NCBI RefSeq assembly: GCF_002262885.1
Contig: NZ_NKYF01000017.1
Coordinates: 118,052-182,051, forward strand
DNA: 64,000 bases
Reading direction: 5' to 3'
Origin: Pseudonocardia sp. MH-G8
Lineage (GTDB): Bacteria > Actinomycetota > Actinomycetes > Mycobacteriales > Pseudonocardiaceae
Below, piece after piece: positions 52,866 to 61,429 of this stretch. The notes beneath the pieces are model-generated. The model worked only from the letters and a program-made list of their open reading frames with translations, was not told the DNA's origin and made no database searches. The position numbers and the translations under genes are program-made. Numbering within the stretch: position 1 is the stretch's first letter; the number at the start of each line of letters is the position of its first letter.

Positions 52866-54377
52866 TCAGAGTCGGAGTGTGCGAGTGGCCTCGCCCGCTG
52901 TCACCCGCACCTCGCAGCCGCCCTCCACGGCGCGGGCGGCGAGGGCGAGCAGCCCGCCCTCGGGGCGCGGTTCGATGTCGTGCTGCACCGCGTCGCGTAC
53001 CGCGGTGAGCACCTGCATCGGGGTCACCGGCGTGGTGTGCAGGTCGGCGGCCACGTCCACGGCGACCTGCAGCCGTGCACCGAACCGCGCCTGCTCGAGC
53101 TGCAGATAGCCCTGGACCGCGGCGATCTCGTCGCCCAGCGTGCTCGTGCCGGCCTGGTCCGCGGCCCGGGAGAGGTCGGCGAAGCCCATCAGGAGCTCCC
53201 GCGCCCGCATCGGGTCGGTGCGGATCAGGGCTGCGATGGTGTTCAGCGAGTTGTAGACGAAGTGCTGCTCCAACCGCCGTACCTCGGTGGACGCGGCGGC
53301 CTCCGCCTCCGGGGCCCGGGGCTCCGGCTCGACGGGCGCGGGTTCGGCCGGCGGCTCCGGGGCGAGCGGTGGCGCGGGCTCCGGAGGCAACGCCCAGCCG
53401 TCCTCGCGCACGTCCGCCGGCTCGAGCAGGCCCTGCCAGCGCGGGCGGCGCATGCGGCCGCCGCCGATCCAGCCCGAGAACTCCGCGAGACCCACCAGCT
53501 CCGGCACGGCCCAGCGCGCGTGCCGGGCCGCCGCGGGCGGCAGGGCGTCCACGAACGGCGTGGCCGCGCGCTCCCGCTCCCCCAGCTCGGCCGCGAGCTT
53601 GCGGCGCTGCTCGAGCGACACCCCGACACGCCCGACGTAGTGCAGGCCGGCCTCCTGCGCGGCGGGCGCCCCGAGCAGCAGGGTGCCGACGGTCTCGGGC
53701 CGGTGCGGGTCGGCCGGGGTCCACCCGCCCACGAGCACCTGGCGCGTGCGCGTCACGGGCAGCCGCAGCCAGTACCGCGACCGCCCGCCCGGGTGGTAGC
53801 GCCCCCGCCGGTGCCGGGCGTGGAGGCCGTCGGCCCCCTTCTGCTCGGCGATCGCCAGCATCGCGTCCAGCTCGGTGGCGGGCAGCGGTGAGGTCGTCCA
53901 GACCGGCGGGCTCGCGAAACCCAGCCCGTCGAGCAGGGCGCGACGGTCGGCGTAGGGGAGCTCGGCGGTGCTGTGCCCGTCCAGCCACAGCAGGTCGGCC
54001 ACCTGCAGGTCCACCGGGATCCGGCGGATCGTGGCGTCGGAGGGCCGGTGGCGCGCGCTGCGGCGGGTGAGCAGCCGCGGGCGCACCGCGTGCTCCTCCC
54101 CGCGCGCGACCAGCGTGCCGTCCAGCACCATCCCGCCCGGCGGGCACCGCCGAAGCAGCGGCTCGGCGAGCTCGGGGTAGGCCGCGCTCATCGAGTTGTC
54201 GGCGCCCGAGAGCAGCCGCACGCGCCGGCCCGGCTGCACGTAGGCGATGCAGCGGTGACCGGTCCACGCCACCTCGACGACCCAGTCCGCGCCGGTCGGC
54301 GGCTCGCCGGTGACGGTGCCGGGTTGCATCGGGCGGATGAGCGCGGGCACACCCTTCGAGGTCGCCCGCTCGCTCAC
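52866..54377 (-). CDS. Catalytically degenerate DNA-ligase-like domain fused to a LytS-type histidine-kinase region
   Basis: 503 residues. Residues 11-207 follow the adenylation domain of LigD-type ATP-dependent DNA ligases, and about 208-328 its OB-fold (QVLVGGWTPADPHRPETVGT, LHYVGRVGVSLEQRRKLAAE). The catalytic positions are lost: the KxDG lysine motif reads AWTG (37-40), the metal-binding DGE is DGT (86-88), the GVVAK lysine is GLHAR (184-188), and WLKxK is WLRLP. A Pro/Glu-rich linker leads to a LytS/His_kinase segment with LEQHFVYNSLNTIAALIRTD (His 372). The C-terminal ATPase part lacks clear N- and G-boxes. GTG 54377 is seven bases after TACGGT. A regulatory, perhaps DNA-end-sensing role is speculation. 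Confidence 0.85.
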   Translation of the reverse strand: MSERATSKGVPALIRPMQPGTVTGEPPTGADWVVEVAWTGHRCIAYVQPGRRVRLLSGADNSMSAAYPELAEPLLRRCPPGGMVLDGTLVARGEEHAVRPRLLTRRSARHRPSDATIRRIPVDLQVADLLWLDGHSTAELPYADRRALLDGLGFASPPVWTTSPLPATELDAMLAIAEQKGADGLHARHRRGRYHPGGRSRYWLRLPVTRTRQVLVGGWTPADPHRPETVGTLLLGAPAAQEAGLHYVGRVGVSLEQRRKLAAELGERERAATPFVDALPPAAARHARWAVPELVGLAEFSGWIGGGRMRRPRWQGLLEPADVREDGWALPPEPAPPLAPEPPAEPAPVEPEPRAPEAEAAASTEVRRLEQHFVYNSLNTIAALIRTDPMRARELLMGFADLSRAADQAGTSTLGDEIAAVQGYLQLEQARFGARLQVAVDVAADLHTTPVTPMQVLTAVRDAVQHDIEPRPEGGLLALAARAVEGGCEVRVTAGEATRTLRL

Positions 54378-54481
54378 GGCTCTCACCGTAGCTGTGCTGT
54401 GTCGATTTGCCTCCGCTGCGCTCCGGCGTGCTCGCGGACCCCTCAGGCGCGCCGCCCGGCCCGACACACCCACCCGCACAC

Positions 54482-54574
54482 CCCGACTCGCGCAAGGTTG
54501 GGCCCGACTCGCGCAAGGGGTTGGCTCCGAACCCCCGCGAGTCGCGCTCTCACCGCGGGCGAGTCGGGCTCTCA
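54482..54574. repeat. Paired direct and inverted GACTCGCG repeats
   Basis: Two 16-bp direct repeats CCCGACTCGCGCAAGG (54482-54497, 54503-54518; period 21) face two near-identical copies GCGAGTCGCGCTCTCA (54537-54552) and GCGAGTCGGGCTCTCA (54559-54574; period 22). The GCGAGTCG/CGACTCGC cores are inverted. They occupy the divergent intergenic region between the pseudo-ligase and helicase genes; CCCCGACTCGCG occurs again at 63866. Confidence 0.75.
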
Positions 54575-54637
54575 GCGCCGGCCCGCTGCGTGTCCGGCTG
54601 CACGTTCGCGGAGGCCGTGCGGGACCATCGGGGCACC

Positions 54638-57163
54638 ATGACGCTCACCGACCGCCTGCCGCCCACCCCCGACGACCCCGACGCACTGGTCGAGGCGTTC
54701 ACCGACTGGGCGTTCGAGGAACGCGGCCTGTCGCTCTACCCGGCGCAGGAGGAGGCGCTGCTCGAGCTCGTCACGGGCGGCAACGTGATCCTCTCGACGC
54801 CGACGGGCTCGGGCAAGTCGCTGGTGGCCGTCGGCGCGCACGCGGCGGCGCTGGCCCGCGAGGAGCGCACCTTCTACACGGCGCCGATCAAGGCGCTGGT
54901 GAGCGAGAAGTTCTTCCAGCTGATCGACACGTTCGGTGCGGACAAGGTCGGGATGCTCACCGGCGACGCGGCGGTGAACGAGAAGGCGCCGATCATCTGC
55001 TGCACGGCCGAGATCCTGGCCAACATCGCGCTGCGGTCGGGTCGGGGCGCCGACGTCGGCTCGGTCGTCATGGACGAGTTCCACTTCTACGCCGACCCGG
55101 ACCGCGGCTGGGCGTGGCAGGTGCCGCTGATCGAGCTGCCGCAGGCGCAGTTCCTGCTGATGAGCGCCACGCTCGGCGACGTGTCGTTCTTCCGCGAGGA
55201 CGTCACCCGCCGCACCGGGCGCGACACCGCGGTGATCACCTCGGTGGAGCGGCCGGTGCCGCTGCACTACCGCTACGTGCACAGCCCGCTGCACGAGACG
55301 ATCGCCGAGCTGCTGCAGACGCACGAGGCGCCCGTCTACGTCGTGCACTTCACCCAGCAGTCGGCGATCGAGCGCGCGCAGGCGCTGATGAGCGTCAACG
55401 TCACCTCCAAGGAGGACAAGCAGGCGATCGCGGACCTCATCGGGAGGTTCCGGTTCACCGCGGGGTTCGGCAAGACGCTGTCCCGGCTCGTGCGCCACGG
55501 CATCGGCGTGCACCACGCCGGGATGCTCCCCCGCTACCGCCGGCTGGTGGAGACCCTCGCCCAGGCCGGGCTGCTCCGTGTCATCTGCGGCACCGACACC
55601 CTCGGCGTCGGCATCAACGTGCCGATCCGCACCGTCCTGTTCACCGGCCTGGCCAAGTACGACGGCGTGCGCACCCGCCCCCTCAAGGCGCGCGAGTTCC
55701 ACCAGATCGCCGGGCGCGCGGGCCGTGCGGGCTACGACACCATCGGCACCGTCGTCGCCGAGGCACCCGACCACGAGGTGGAGAACGCCCGCCTGCTCGC
55801 CAAGGCCGGGGACGACGCCAAGAAGCGGCGCCGGGTGGTGCGCAAGCAACCGCCCGAGGGGTTCGTCGGCTGGTCGCAGACCAGCTTCGAGAAGCTGCAG
55901 AACGCCCAGCCCGAGCCGTTGACCAGCCATTTCAAGGTCACGCACGCGATGCTGCTGAACGTGATCTCCCGGCCGGGGGACGCGTTCGCCGCCATGCGGC
56001 ACCTGCTGGAGGACAACCACGAGCCCCGGCCCCGCCAGCGCCGCCACATCCTGCGGGCGATCGCGATCTACCGGGCGCTGCGGGCCGCGGGCGTCGTCGA
56101 GGAGCTCCCCGAGCCCGACGCCGAGGGCAGGCGCGTCCAGCTGGTCGGGGACCTGCAGCTCGACTTCGCGCTCAACCAGCCGCTGTCGCCGTTCGCGCTC
56201 GCCGCGATCGACCTGCTCGACCGCGAGGTGCCGCAGTACGCCATGGACGTGCTCTCGGTGCTCGAGGCCACGCTCGACGACCCGCGGCCGGTGCTGCAGG
56301 CCCAGCAGAAGAAGGCCCGCGGCGAGGCGATCGCGGCGATGAAGGCCGACGGCATCGAGTACGAGGAGCGCATGGCGCTGCTCGAGGACGTCACCTACCC
56401 GAAGCCCCTCGACGAGCTGCTGCACGCCGCCCTGGAGACCTACCGCCAGGGCGCTCCCTGGGTCGAGGACGCGCGGCTGTCGCCCAAGTCGGTGGCCCGC
56501 GACATGTTCGAGAAGTCGATGACGTTCGTCGAGTACGTCGGGCACTACGGGCTCGCCCGCTCCGAGGGCCTCGTGCTGCGCTACCTCGCCGACACCTACC
56601 GCGCGCTGCGCCAGACCGTGCCCGACGAGGCGAAGACCGAGGAGCTGGGCGACGTCGAGGAGTGGCTCGGCGAGCTGGTGCGCCAGGTCGACTCCAGCCT
56701 GCTCGACGAGTGGGAGGCGCTCGCCGCCGGGGAGGGCACCGGCGCGGAGCCGGCACCGCCCACCCTGGACGAGGGGCCCGCCGCCGTCACCCGCAACCCG
56801 CGCGCGTTCCGCGTCCTGGTGCGCAACGCGCTGTTCCGCCGTGTGGAGCTGGCCGCCCTGCGCCGCTTCGGCGAGCTGGGTGAGCTCGACGCCGAGGCCG
56901 GCTGGGACGCCACGGCGTGGCAGGAGGCGCTGGAGCCCTACTACGCCGAGCACGACAGCATCGGTACCGGCCCCGACGCCCGCGGCCCCCAGTTCTTCGC
57001 CGTCACCGAGGAGCCCGAGCGCTGGCTCGTCCGGCAGGTCCTGCAGGACCCGGCGGGCGACCGCGACTGGGCGATCAATGCCGAAGTCGACCTGACCGCG
57101 TCCGACGAGCAGGGCACCCCGGTCGTCTGGGTCACGGCAGTGGAGCCGCTGGGCGGCGGCTGA
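54638..57163 (+). CDS. DEAD/DEAH-box helicase with DUF3516 C-terminus
   Basis: 841 residues of the Ski2/HelY-like superfamily 2. Motifs: YPAQEEALLE (Q-like), Walker A STPTGSGKS, DEFH in VVMDEFHFYADP, SAT in LLMSATLGD, and HQIAGRAGRAGYDT. The long C-terminal DUF3516 region is present (KLQNAQPEPLTSHFKVTHAM, RDMFEKSMTFVEYVGHYGLA). ATG 54638 begins the conserved part; no clear ribosome site. Probably acts on RNA or structured nucleic acid; the specific role is unknown. Divergent from the pseudo-ligase gene. Confidence 0.92.
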   Translation: MTLTDRLPPTPDDPDALVEAFTDWAFEERGLSLYPAQEEALLELVTGGNVILSTPTGSGKSLVAVGAHAAALAREERTFYTAPIKALVSEKFFQLIDTFGADKVGMLTGDAAVNEKAPIICCTAEILANIALRSGRGADVGSVVMDEFHFYADPDRGWAWQVPLIELPQAQFLLMSATLGDVSFFREDVTRRTGRDTAVITSVERPVPLHYRYVHSPLHETIAELLQTHEAPVYVVHFTQQSAIERAQALMSVNVTSKEDKQAIADLIGRFRFTAGFGKTLSRLVRHGIGVHHAGMLPRYRRLVETLAQAGLLRVICGTDTLGVGINVPIRTVLFTGLAKYDGVRTRPLKAREFHQIAGRAGRAGYDTIGTVVAEAPDHEVENARLLAKAGDDAKKRRRVVRKQPPEGFVGWSQTSFEKLQNAQPEPLTSHFKVTHAMLLNVISRPGDAFAAMRHLLEDNHEPRPRQRRHILRAIAIYRALRAAGVVEELPEPDAEGRRVQLVGDLQLDFALNQPLSPFALAAIDLLDREVPQYAMDVLSVLEATLDDPRPVLQAQQKKARGEAIAAMKADGIEYEERMALLEDVTYPKPLDELLHAALETYRQGAPWVEDARLSPKSVARDMFEKSMTFVEYVGHYGLARSEGLVLRYLADTYRALRQTVPDEAKTEELGDVEEWLGELVRQVDSSLLDEWEALAAGEGTGAEPAPPTLDEGPAAVTRNPRAFRVLVRNALFRRVELAALRRFGELGELDAEAGWDATAWQEALEPYYAEHDSIGTGPDARGPQFFAVTEEPERWLVRQVLQDPAGDRDWAINAEVDLTASDEQGTPVVWVTAVEPLGGG

Positions 57164-57206
57164 AACCCGGTCCTGACACTCCCCCGACGCGCCGGTCCAT
57201 GATCGG

Positions 57207-57235
57207 TTGACGATTCGTTCGTGTCAATGAATGAT
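57207..57235 (+). promoter_or_regulatory. Promoter of the small gene at 57242
   Basis: TTGACG (57207-57212), 17-bp spacer, AATGAT (57230-57235). The ATG of the next gene follows after six bases, consistent with a leaderless transcript. Confidence 0.5.
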
Positions 57236-57241
57236 TGACCC

Positions 57242-57613
57242 ATGAACTACGAGGAAGCGGTGCGCTGGCTCGACCGGGTCGATCCGATGATCGCGCGTCC
57301 CGACCGGACCGTCACCGGCCGGCTGGACCGGCTCAAGGAGGTCTCCGCCGAGGGCGGGCTCACCCGGGACGCCGCAGCGGCCTGGTACGCGATCGTCGGC
57401 GAGATGCGCCGGCTGGCCGACTACTACGAGCGCGACCTCATCCGCAGGCTGCGCGCCGACGGGCTCACCTGGGCCCAGGTGGCCGAGGCGGTGCAGGCCC
57501 AGCTGTCGAGCCGGCAGGCCGCCCAGGCCAAGTGGAAGCGGCTGCTCGATCCCGGCCGCCGCACCACCACCGGCGACATGCGCCGCGGGGGCAGGCCGCG
57601 CCAGTCCCCCTGA
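57242..57613 (+). CDS. Small hypothetical protein with helical, HTH-like region
   Basis: 123 residues; not recognised. The first 75 residues look helical (NYEEAVRWLDRVDPMIAR, RLADYYERDLIRRLRADG). LTWAQVAEAVQAQLSSRQAA resembles a helix-turn-helix of the kind that recognises DNA, and the tail is Arg/Gly-rich. ATG 57242 has no ribosome site but a well-placed promoter. Stand-alone gene. DNA binding is a guess. Confidence 0.65.
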   Translation: MNYEEAVRWLDRVDPMIARPDRTVTGRLDRLKEVSAEGGLTRDAAAAWYAIVGEMRRLADYYERDLIRRLRADGLTWAQVAEAVQAQLSSRQAAQAKWKRLLDPGRRTTTGDMRRGGRPRQSP

Positions 57614-57768
57614 CGTGCAGCGCCGCTCAGCAGGCCCGCAGCAGCACCGGAAGGTAGGCTCCTCGAAGATCGCCTGTGGACGCAAGTGCCACGGGCCTTC
57701 CACAGCGGGAGCGCGAGGATGGTGCACGAGCCGAACGCGCCGGGCCCGGCCTGGGGTCCGGCCACGCC

Positions 57769-59904
57769 ATGACCAGCACCGTGCCGGCCGAGGCGCGGGA
57801 GCTCGGCATGGCCTGGGCGGCGGCCGTGCAGACCTCCGGATTCGTACCGCTGGACCGCCAGGAGCTGCAGTCCGCGCTCGTGGAACGGGCCGCCACGCTG
57901 CTGGCCGTCGTGGACGACGGGGCGGGTCCCGATCCCGCCGCCGACCCGCACCTGATCGGCCGGTGGATGGTCGACGCCCACTTCACCCAGCCGCCGGCGC
58001 TGCAACGCACGCTCACCGTGCTCGGCCCGCGCCTCACCCGCAACGACCCCGAGCGCGGCGCCACCGTCCTCGCCGCACTCGCCACCGGTTACGCCGCGGC
58101 GCTGCAGGAGCGCACCCGAGCCGAGCAGGAGCGCGTGAGCGCCGCCGCCTTCGCCGCCCGTGCCGCCGCCGAGCAGGCGCGGTGGGCGAGCGAGGCCCGG
58201 TTCGGCGCGCTCTTCGCCGACGCAGCCATCGGCATCGCGATCGTCACGGGCGAGGGCGAGATCCTCGAGGTGAACCGCGCGCTGTGCCAGATGACCGGCC
58301 ACACGACCGATCAGCTCGTGGGCCACCACGTCAGCCGCTTCGTCCCGGACGCGGACGACGCCCTGCGCGCGCGCATGAACGAGATGCAGGCCGGTTCCCT
58401 CGACCACGCCCGCCTCGAACGGCCCTACCGCCGCCCCGACGGCACCACGATCTGGACCGACATCGTCCTGTCCCTGGTCCGGGCACCCGACGGGTCGCCG
58501 CGCTACGTCGTCGCCATGATCGCCGACGTCACCGAGCGGCACCGCCTCGAGACCTCGCTGCGCCACCAGGCCCAGCACGACCCGCTCACCGGCCTGCCCA
58601 ACCGCACCCTGTTCTTCGAACGGCTCGACGCCGCGCTCTCCGCCGACGGGCCCGGACGCCACGTCGGCGTCTGCTACCTCGACCTCGACGGGTTCAAGGC
58701 CGTCAACGACACCCTCGGCCACGACGTCGGTGACGAACTCCTGCAGGCCGTCGCCCACCGGCTGGCCGGCGAGCTGGGCGACGACCGGCGGCTGGTCGCC
58801 CGGATGGGCGGCGACGAGTTCGTCGTGCTCGCCGAGATCCCGCCCGGCCGCCGTGCAGCCCTCGAGGAGCTGGAGCGGGTGGCGCACCGCGCGCTCGACG
58901 CCGTGCGGCGCCCGATCGTGCTCGGCACGCACCGGATCGCCGTCACCGCGAGCGTCGGCATCGTGCAGCGCGGGGACGGCGGCGCCGGCCCCGCCGAGCT
59001 GATGAAGGCCGTCGACACCACCCTGCACTGGGCGAAGAAGGACGGTCGCGACCGGGTGGCGCGCTTCGACGCCGAGCGCCACCGCGCCGACGTCGCCCGG
59101 TTCGAGCTCTCGGCCCGGATGCCCGAGGCGCTGGAGGCCGGCGAGTTCGTCGTGCACTACCAGCCCCTGGTCCGGCTCACCGACCAGCGGCTGGTCGGGG
59201 TCGAGGCGCTCGTCCGGTGGGAGCGGCCCGGCGAGGGGCGGCTGGGCCCGGACGTGTTCATCCCCGTGGCCGAGGAGACCGGGCTCATCGTCCCGCTCGG
59301 CCGGTGGGTCCTGCACGAGGCGTGCCGCCAGGCCGTCCGGTGGCGGGTGGATCACCCGGGTGCCGAGCTGTTCGTCAGCGTCAACCTGGCAGCGCGCCAG
59401 GTGCGTGAGCCCGGCATCGTCGACGACGTGGCGCAGATCCTCGCCGACACCGGCTGGCCCGCGCACGGCCTGCAGCTCGAGCTCACCGAGAGCGACCTGA
59501 TGGGCACCACCGGCGAGCCGCTCGAGGCGCTGCACGCGCTCGCCGCCATGGGCGTCCGCATCGCGATCGACGACTTCGGCACCGGCTACTCCAACCTCGC
59601 CTACCTGCGTTCGCTGCCCATCCACGCGCTGAAGCTCGCCGGACCGTTCGTCAACGGGCGCGCGAAGCCCACCAGCGGGGAGGGCGACGGCGCCGACGAG
59701 GTCGATCTGGAGGTGCTGGCCCTGCTCATCGAGCTCGCCCACACGCTGGGGCTCTCGGTCACCGCCGAGGTCGTCGAGACCGCCGTGCAGCTCGAGCGGT
59801 TGCGCAAGCTCGGCTGCGACACGGGGCAGGGCTGGTACTTCGCGCCCGCGATGGTCGCGGGTGCCGTGCCGGAGCTGCTGCAGGGCCCCGTCGGACCGCC
59901 CTGA
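57769..59904 (+). CDS. PAS-GGDEF-EAL cyclic-di-GMP enzyme
   Basis: 711 residues: an N-terminal alpha-helical region, PAS domain (about 140-265), GGDEF domain with RMGGDEF (about 346) and EAL domain with GVEALVRW (about 479). EAL catalytic features DDFGTGYSNL, the Lys in LKLAGPF, AEVVE and the Gln of TGQGWYF are kept, though the usual KIDRSF reads KLAGPF. The I-site RxxD upstream of GGDEF is not present, so product inhibition may be weak. Both synthesis and breakdown of cyclic-di-GMP are possible. No membrane segment. ATG 57769 is chosen; a longer frame to GTG 57676 adds a non-conserved N-terminus. Confidence 0.92.
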   Translation: MTSTVPAEARELGMAWAAAVQTSGFVPLDRQELQSALVERAATLLAVVDDGAGPDPAADPHLIGRWMVDAHFTQPPALQRTLTVLGPRLTRNDPERGATVLAALATGYAAALQERTRAEQERVSAAAFAARAAAEQARWASEARFGALFADAAIGIAIVTGEGEILEVNRALCQMTGHTTDQLVGHHVSRFVPDADDALRARMNEMQAGSLDHARLERPYRRPDGTTIWTDIVLSLVRAPDGSPRYVVAMIADVTERHRLETSLRHQAQHDPLTGLPNRTLFFERLDAALSADGPGRHVGVCYLDLDGFKAVNDTLGHDVGDELLQAVAHRLAGELGDDRRLVARMGGDEFVVLAEIPPGRRAALEELERVAHRALDAVRRPIVLGTHRIAVTASVGIVQRGDGGAGPAELMKAVDTTLHWAKKDGRDRVARFDAERHRADVARFELSARMPEALEAGEFVVHYQPLVRLTDQRLVGVEALVRWERPGEGRLGPDVFIPVAEETGLIVPLGRWVLHEACRQAVRWRVDHPGAELFVSVNLAARQVREPGIVDDVAQILADTGWPAHGLQLELTESDLMGTTGEPLEALHALAAMGVRIAIDDFGTGYSNLAYLRSLPIHALKLAGPFVNGRAKPTSGEGDGADEVDLEVLALLIELAHTLGLSVTAEVVETAVQLERLRKLGCDTGQGWYFAPAMVAGAVPELLQGPVGPP

Positions 59905-59928
59905 CCCACGCACCCGGCCACGGCGGCC

Positions 59929-60483
59929 TCACAACCGACGCAACCCGCTGAGCACGCGGTCCATCAGGGCGAGGTCCGGACCGGCCGCACCCGCGCTGCG
60001 GTGCACCGTGACCGCCCCCGCGGCCGCCAGATCGCCGACCAGCACGCGGGCCACCCCGAGCGGCACACCGGCCCCGACAGCCAGCTCGGCCACCGACCGC
60101 GATTCGCGGCACAACCCGAGCACGGTCTCGTGCGCCCCGGACAGGCGCGTGGACGGCGACTGCGGCGCCGCGGAGACCAGGGTCTCGATCGACAGCTCGA
60201 CCGAGGACCGGGTCCGGCCGCCGGTGAACACGTAGGGCCGCACGAACGACACCCCGCTCGCGCCCGGCTCCTCCTCGTGGTCCCGCCCCGCGGCCGGTGC
60301 GTCGGGAGCCTCGGCGGGCGCTGCGCCCGCAGCAGCCGGGCCGGCATCCGGCTGCTCCTCGACCGCCCCGTCCGGGCCGGGCTCATCCGCCCGATCGCGC
60401 TCCGGGCGGCGCTGCCGGGGTACGCCGCGAAACCGTGCTCCCGTGAGACCCACCGTCGGTCCCGGATCGCCGTCCGTGTCCAT
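59929..60483 (-). CDS. DUF742 protein with long acidic N-terminus
   Basis: 184 residues. The first 85 are Ala/Pro/Glu/Asp-rich and disordered. The DUF742 core (about 88-175) has SFVRPYVFTGGRTRSSVELS, LSGAHETVLGLCRESRSVAE and LGVARVLVGDLAAAGAVTVH. The usual roadblock and GTPase partners are missing. ATG 60483 has GGGAGAGG upstream. Convergent with the GGDEF-EAL gene, 25 bp between stops. Confidence 0.82.
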   Translation of the reverse strand: MDTDGDPGPTVGLTGARFRGVPRQRRPERDRADEPGPDGAVEEQPDAGPAAAGAAPAEAPDAPAAGRDHEEEPGASGVSFVRPYVFTGGRTRSSVELSIETLVSAAPQSPSTRLSGAHETVLGLCRESRSVAELAVGAGVPLGVARVLVGDLAAAGAVTVHRSAGAAGPDLALMDRVLSGLRRL

Positions 60484-60655
60484 TCCGCGGCCTCTCCCGT
60501 GCTCGCCCACGCCGGATGCGGCCACCCCGTCGACAGCGGGTGACGCCGGAGTTGCGCCGCCGTCCCGCAGTGATGACGTTTCGTGCCGCCTCCATGACCG
60601 TTAGTGATGATTGCCCGGGAAGCACGTCCTGCGCAAGGGTGGAAGGATCAACTGC

Positions 60656-61429
60656 ATGTCGCAGCCCGTCCGGATCGGTGTCCAGATCCAGCCCCAGCAC
60701 GCCGATTACCCGCAGATCCGCACCGCCGTCGCCGAGGCCGAGACCGCCGGCGTCGACATCGTCTTCAACTGGGACCACTTCTTCCCGCTGAGCGGCGAGG
60801 CCGACGGCAAGCACTTCGAGTGCTGGACGATGCTCGGGGCCTGGGCCGAGGCCACGAGCCGGGTCGAGATCGGGGCACTCGTCAGCTGCAACAGCTACCG
60901 CAACCCCGAACTGCTCGCCGACATGGCCCGCACGGTCGACCACATCTCGGACGGCCGCCTGATCCTCGGCATCGGCGCGGGCTGGTTCGAGCGCGACTAC
61001 GACGAGTTCGGCTACGAGTTCGGCACCGCGGGCAGCCGCCTCGCCGACCTCGCCCAGGCCCTCCCCCGCATCCGTGACCGCTGGTCGCGGAGCAACCCCG
61101 CGCCGACCCGCGACATCCCGGTCCTGATCGGCGGCGGCGGGGAGCGCAAGACCCTGCGCTACACCGCGGAGCACGCCGGCATCTGGCACAGCTTCGGCGA
61201 CGTCGAGACGTTCACCCGCAAGAGCGGCGTGCTCGACGCGCACTGCGCCGACGTCGGGCGGGACCCGGGCGAGATCGAGCGCTCCGTCGGGGTGGGCACA
61301 CCGCCGGAGCAGGTGGGCGACGCGCTCGTCGCGGCCGGCGCGAGGCTGTTCACCGTCGGGGTGAGCGGTCCGGACTACGACCTCGGGCTCGTCAAGGAAT
61401 GGGTCGCCTGGCGGGACGCGCAGCGCTGA
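60656..61429 (+). CDS. F420-type luciferase-like oxidoreductase
   Basis: 257 residues of the luciferase-like monooxygenase superfamily, of the kind that uses reduced F420 or FMN. Conserved parts: RIGVQIQPQHADYPQIRTAV, FNWDHFFPLSG, ISDGRLILGIGAGWFERDY and the GGGGERKTLR phosphate-binding segment. Shorter than FGD (missing part of the insert), as in related families. ATG 60656 follows GGAAGGA by eight bases. Its last 38 bp overlap the convergent lacI gene. Substrate unknown. Confidence 0.88.
   Translation: MSQPVRIGVQIQPQHADYPQIRTAVAEAETAGVDIVFNWDHFFPLSGEADGKHFECWTMLGAWAEATSRVEIGALVSCNSYRNPELLADMARTVDHISDGRLILGIGAGWFERDYDEFGYEFGTAGSRLADLAQALPRIRDRWSRSNPAPTRDIPVLIGGGGERKTLRYTAEHAGIWHSFGDVETFTRKSGVLDAHCADVGRDPGEIERSVGVGTPPEQVGDALVAAGARLFTVGVSGPDYDLGLVKEWVAWRDAQR

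Noticed and set aside
52866..54377. Functional ATP-dependent DNA ligase for end joining
   Set aside because: All the lysines and the metal-binding Glu of the adenylation site are replaced, and no Ku or LigD polymerase gene is nearby.
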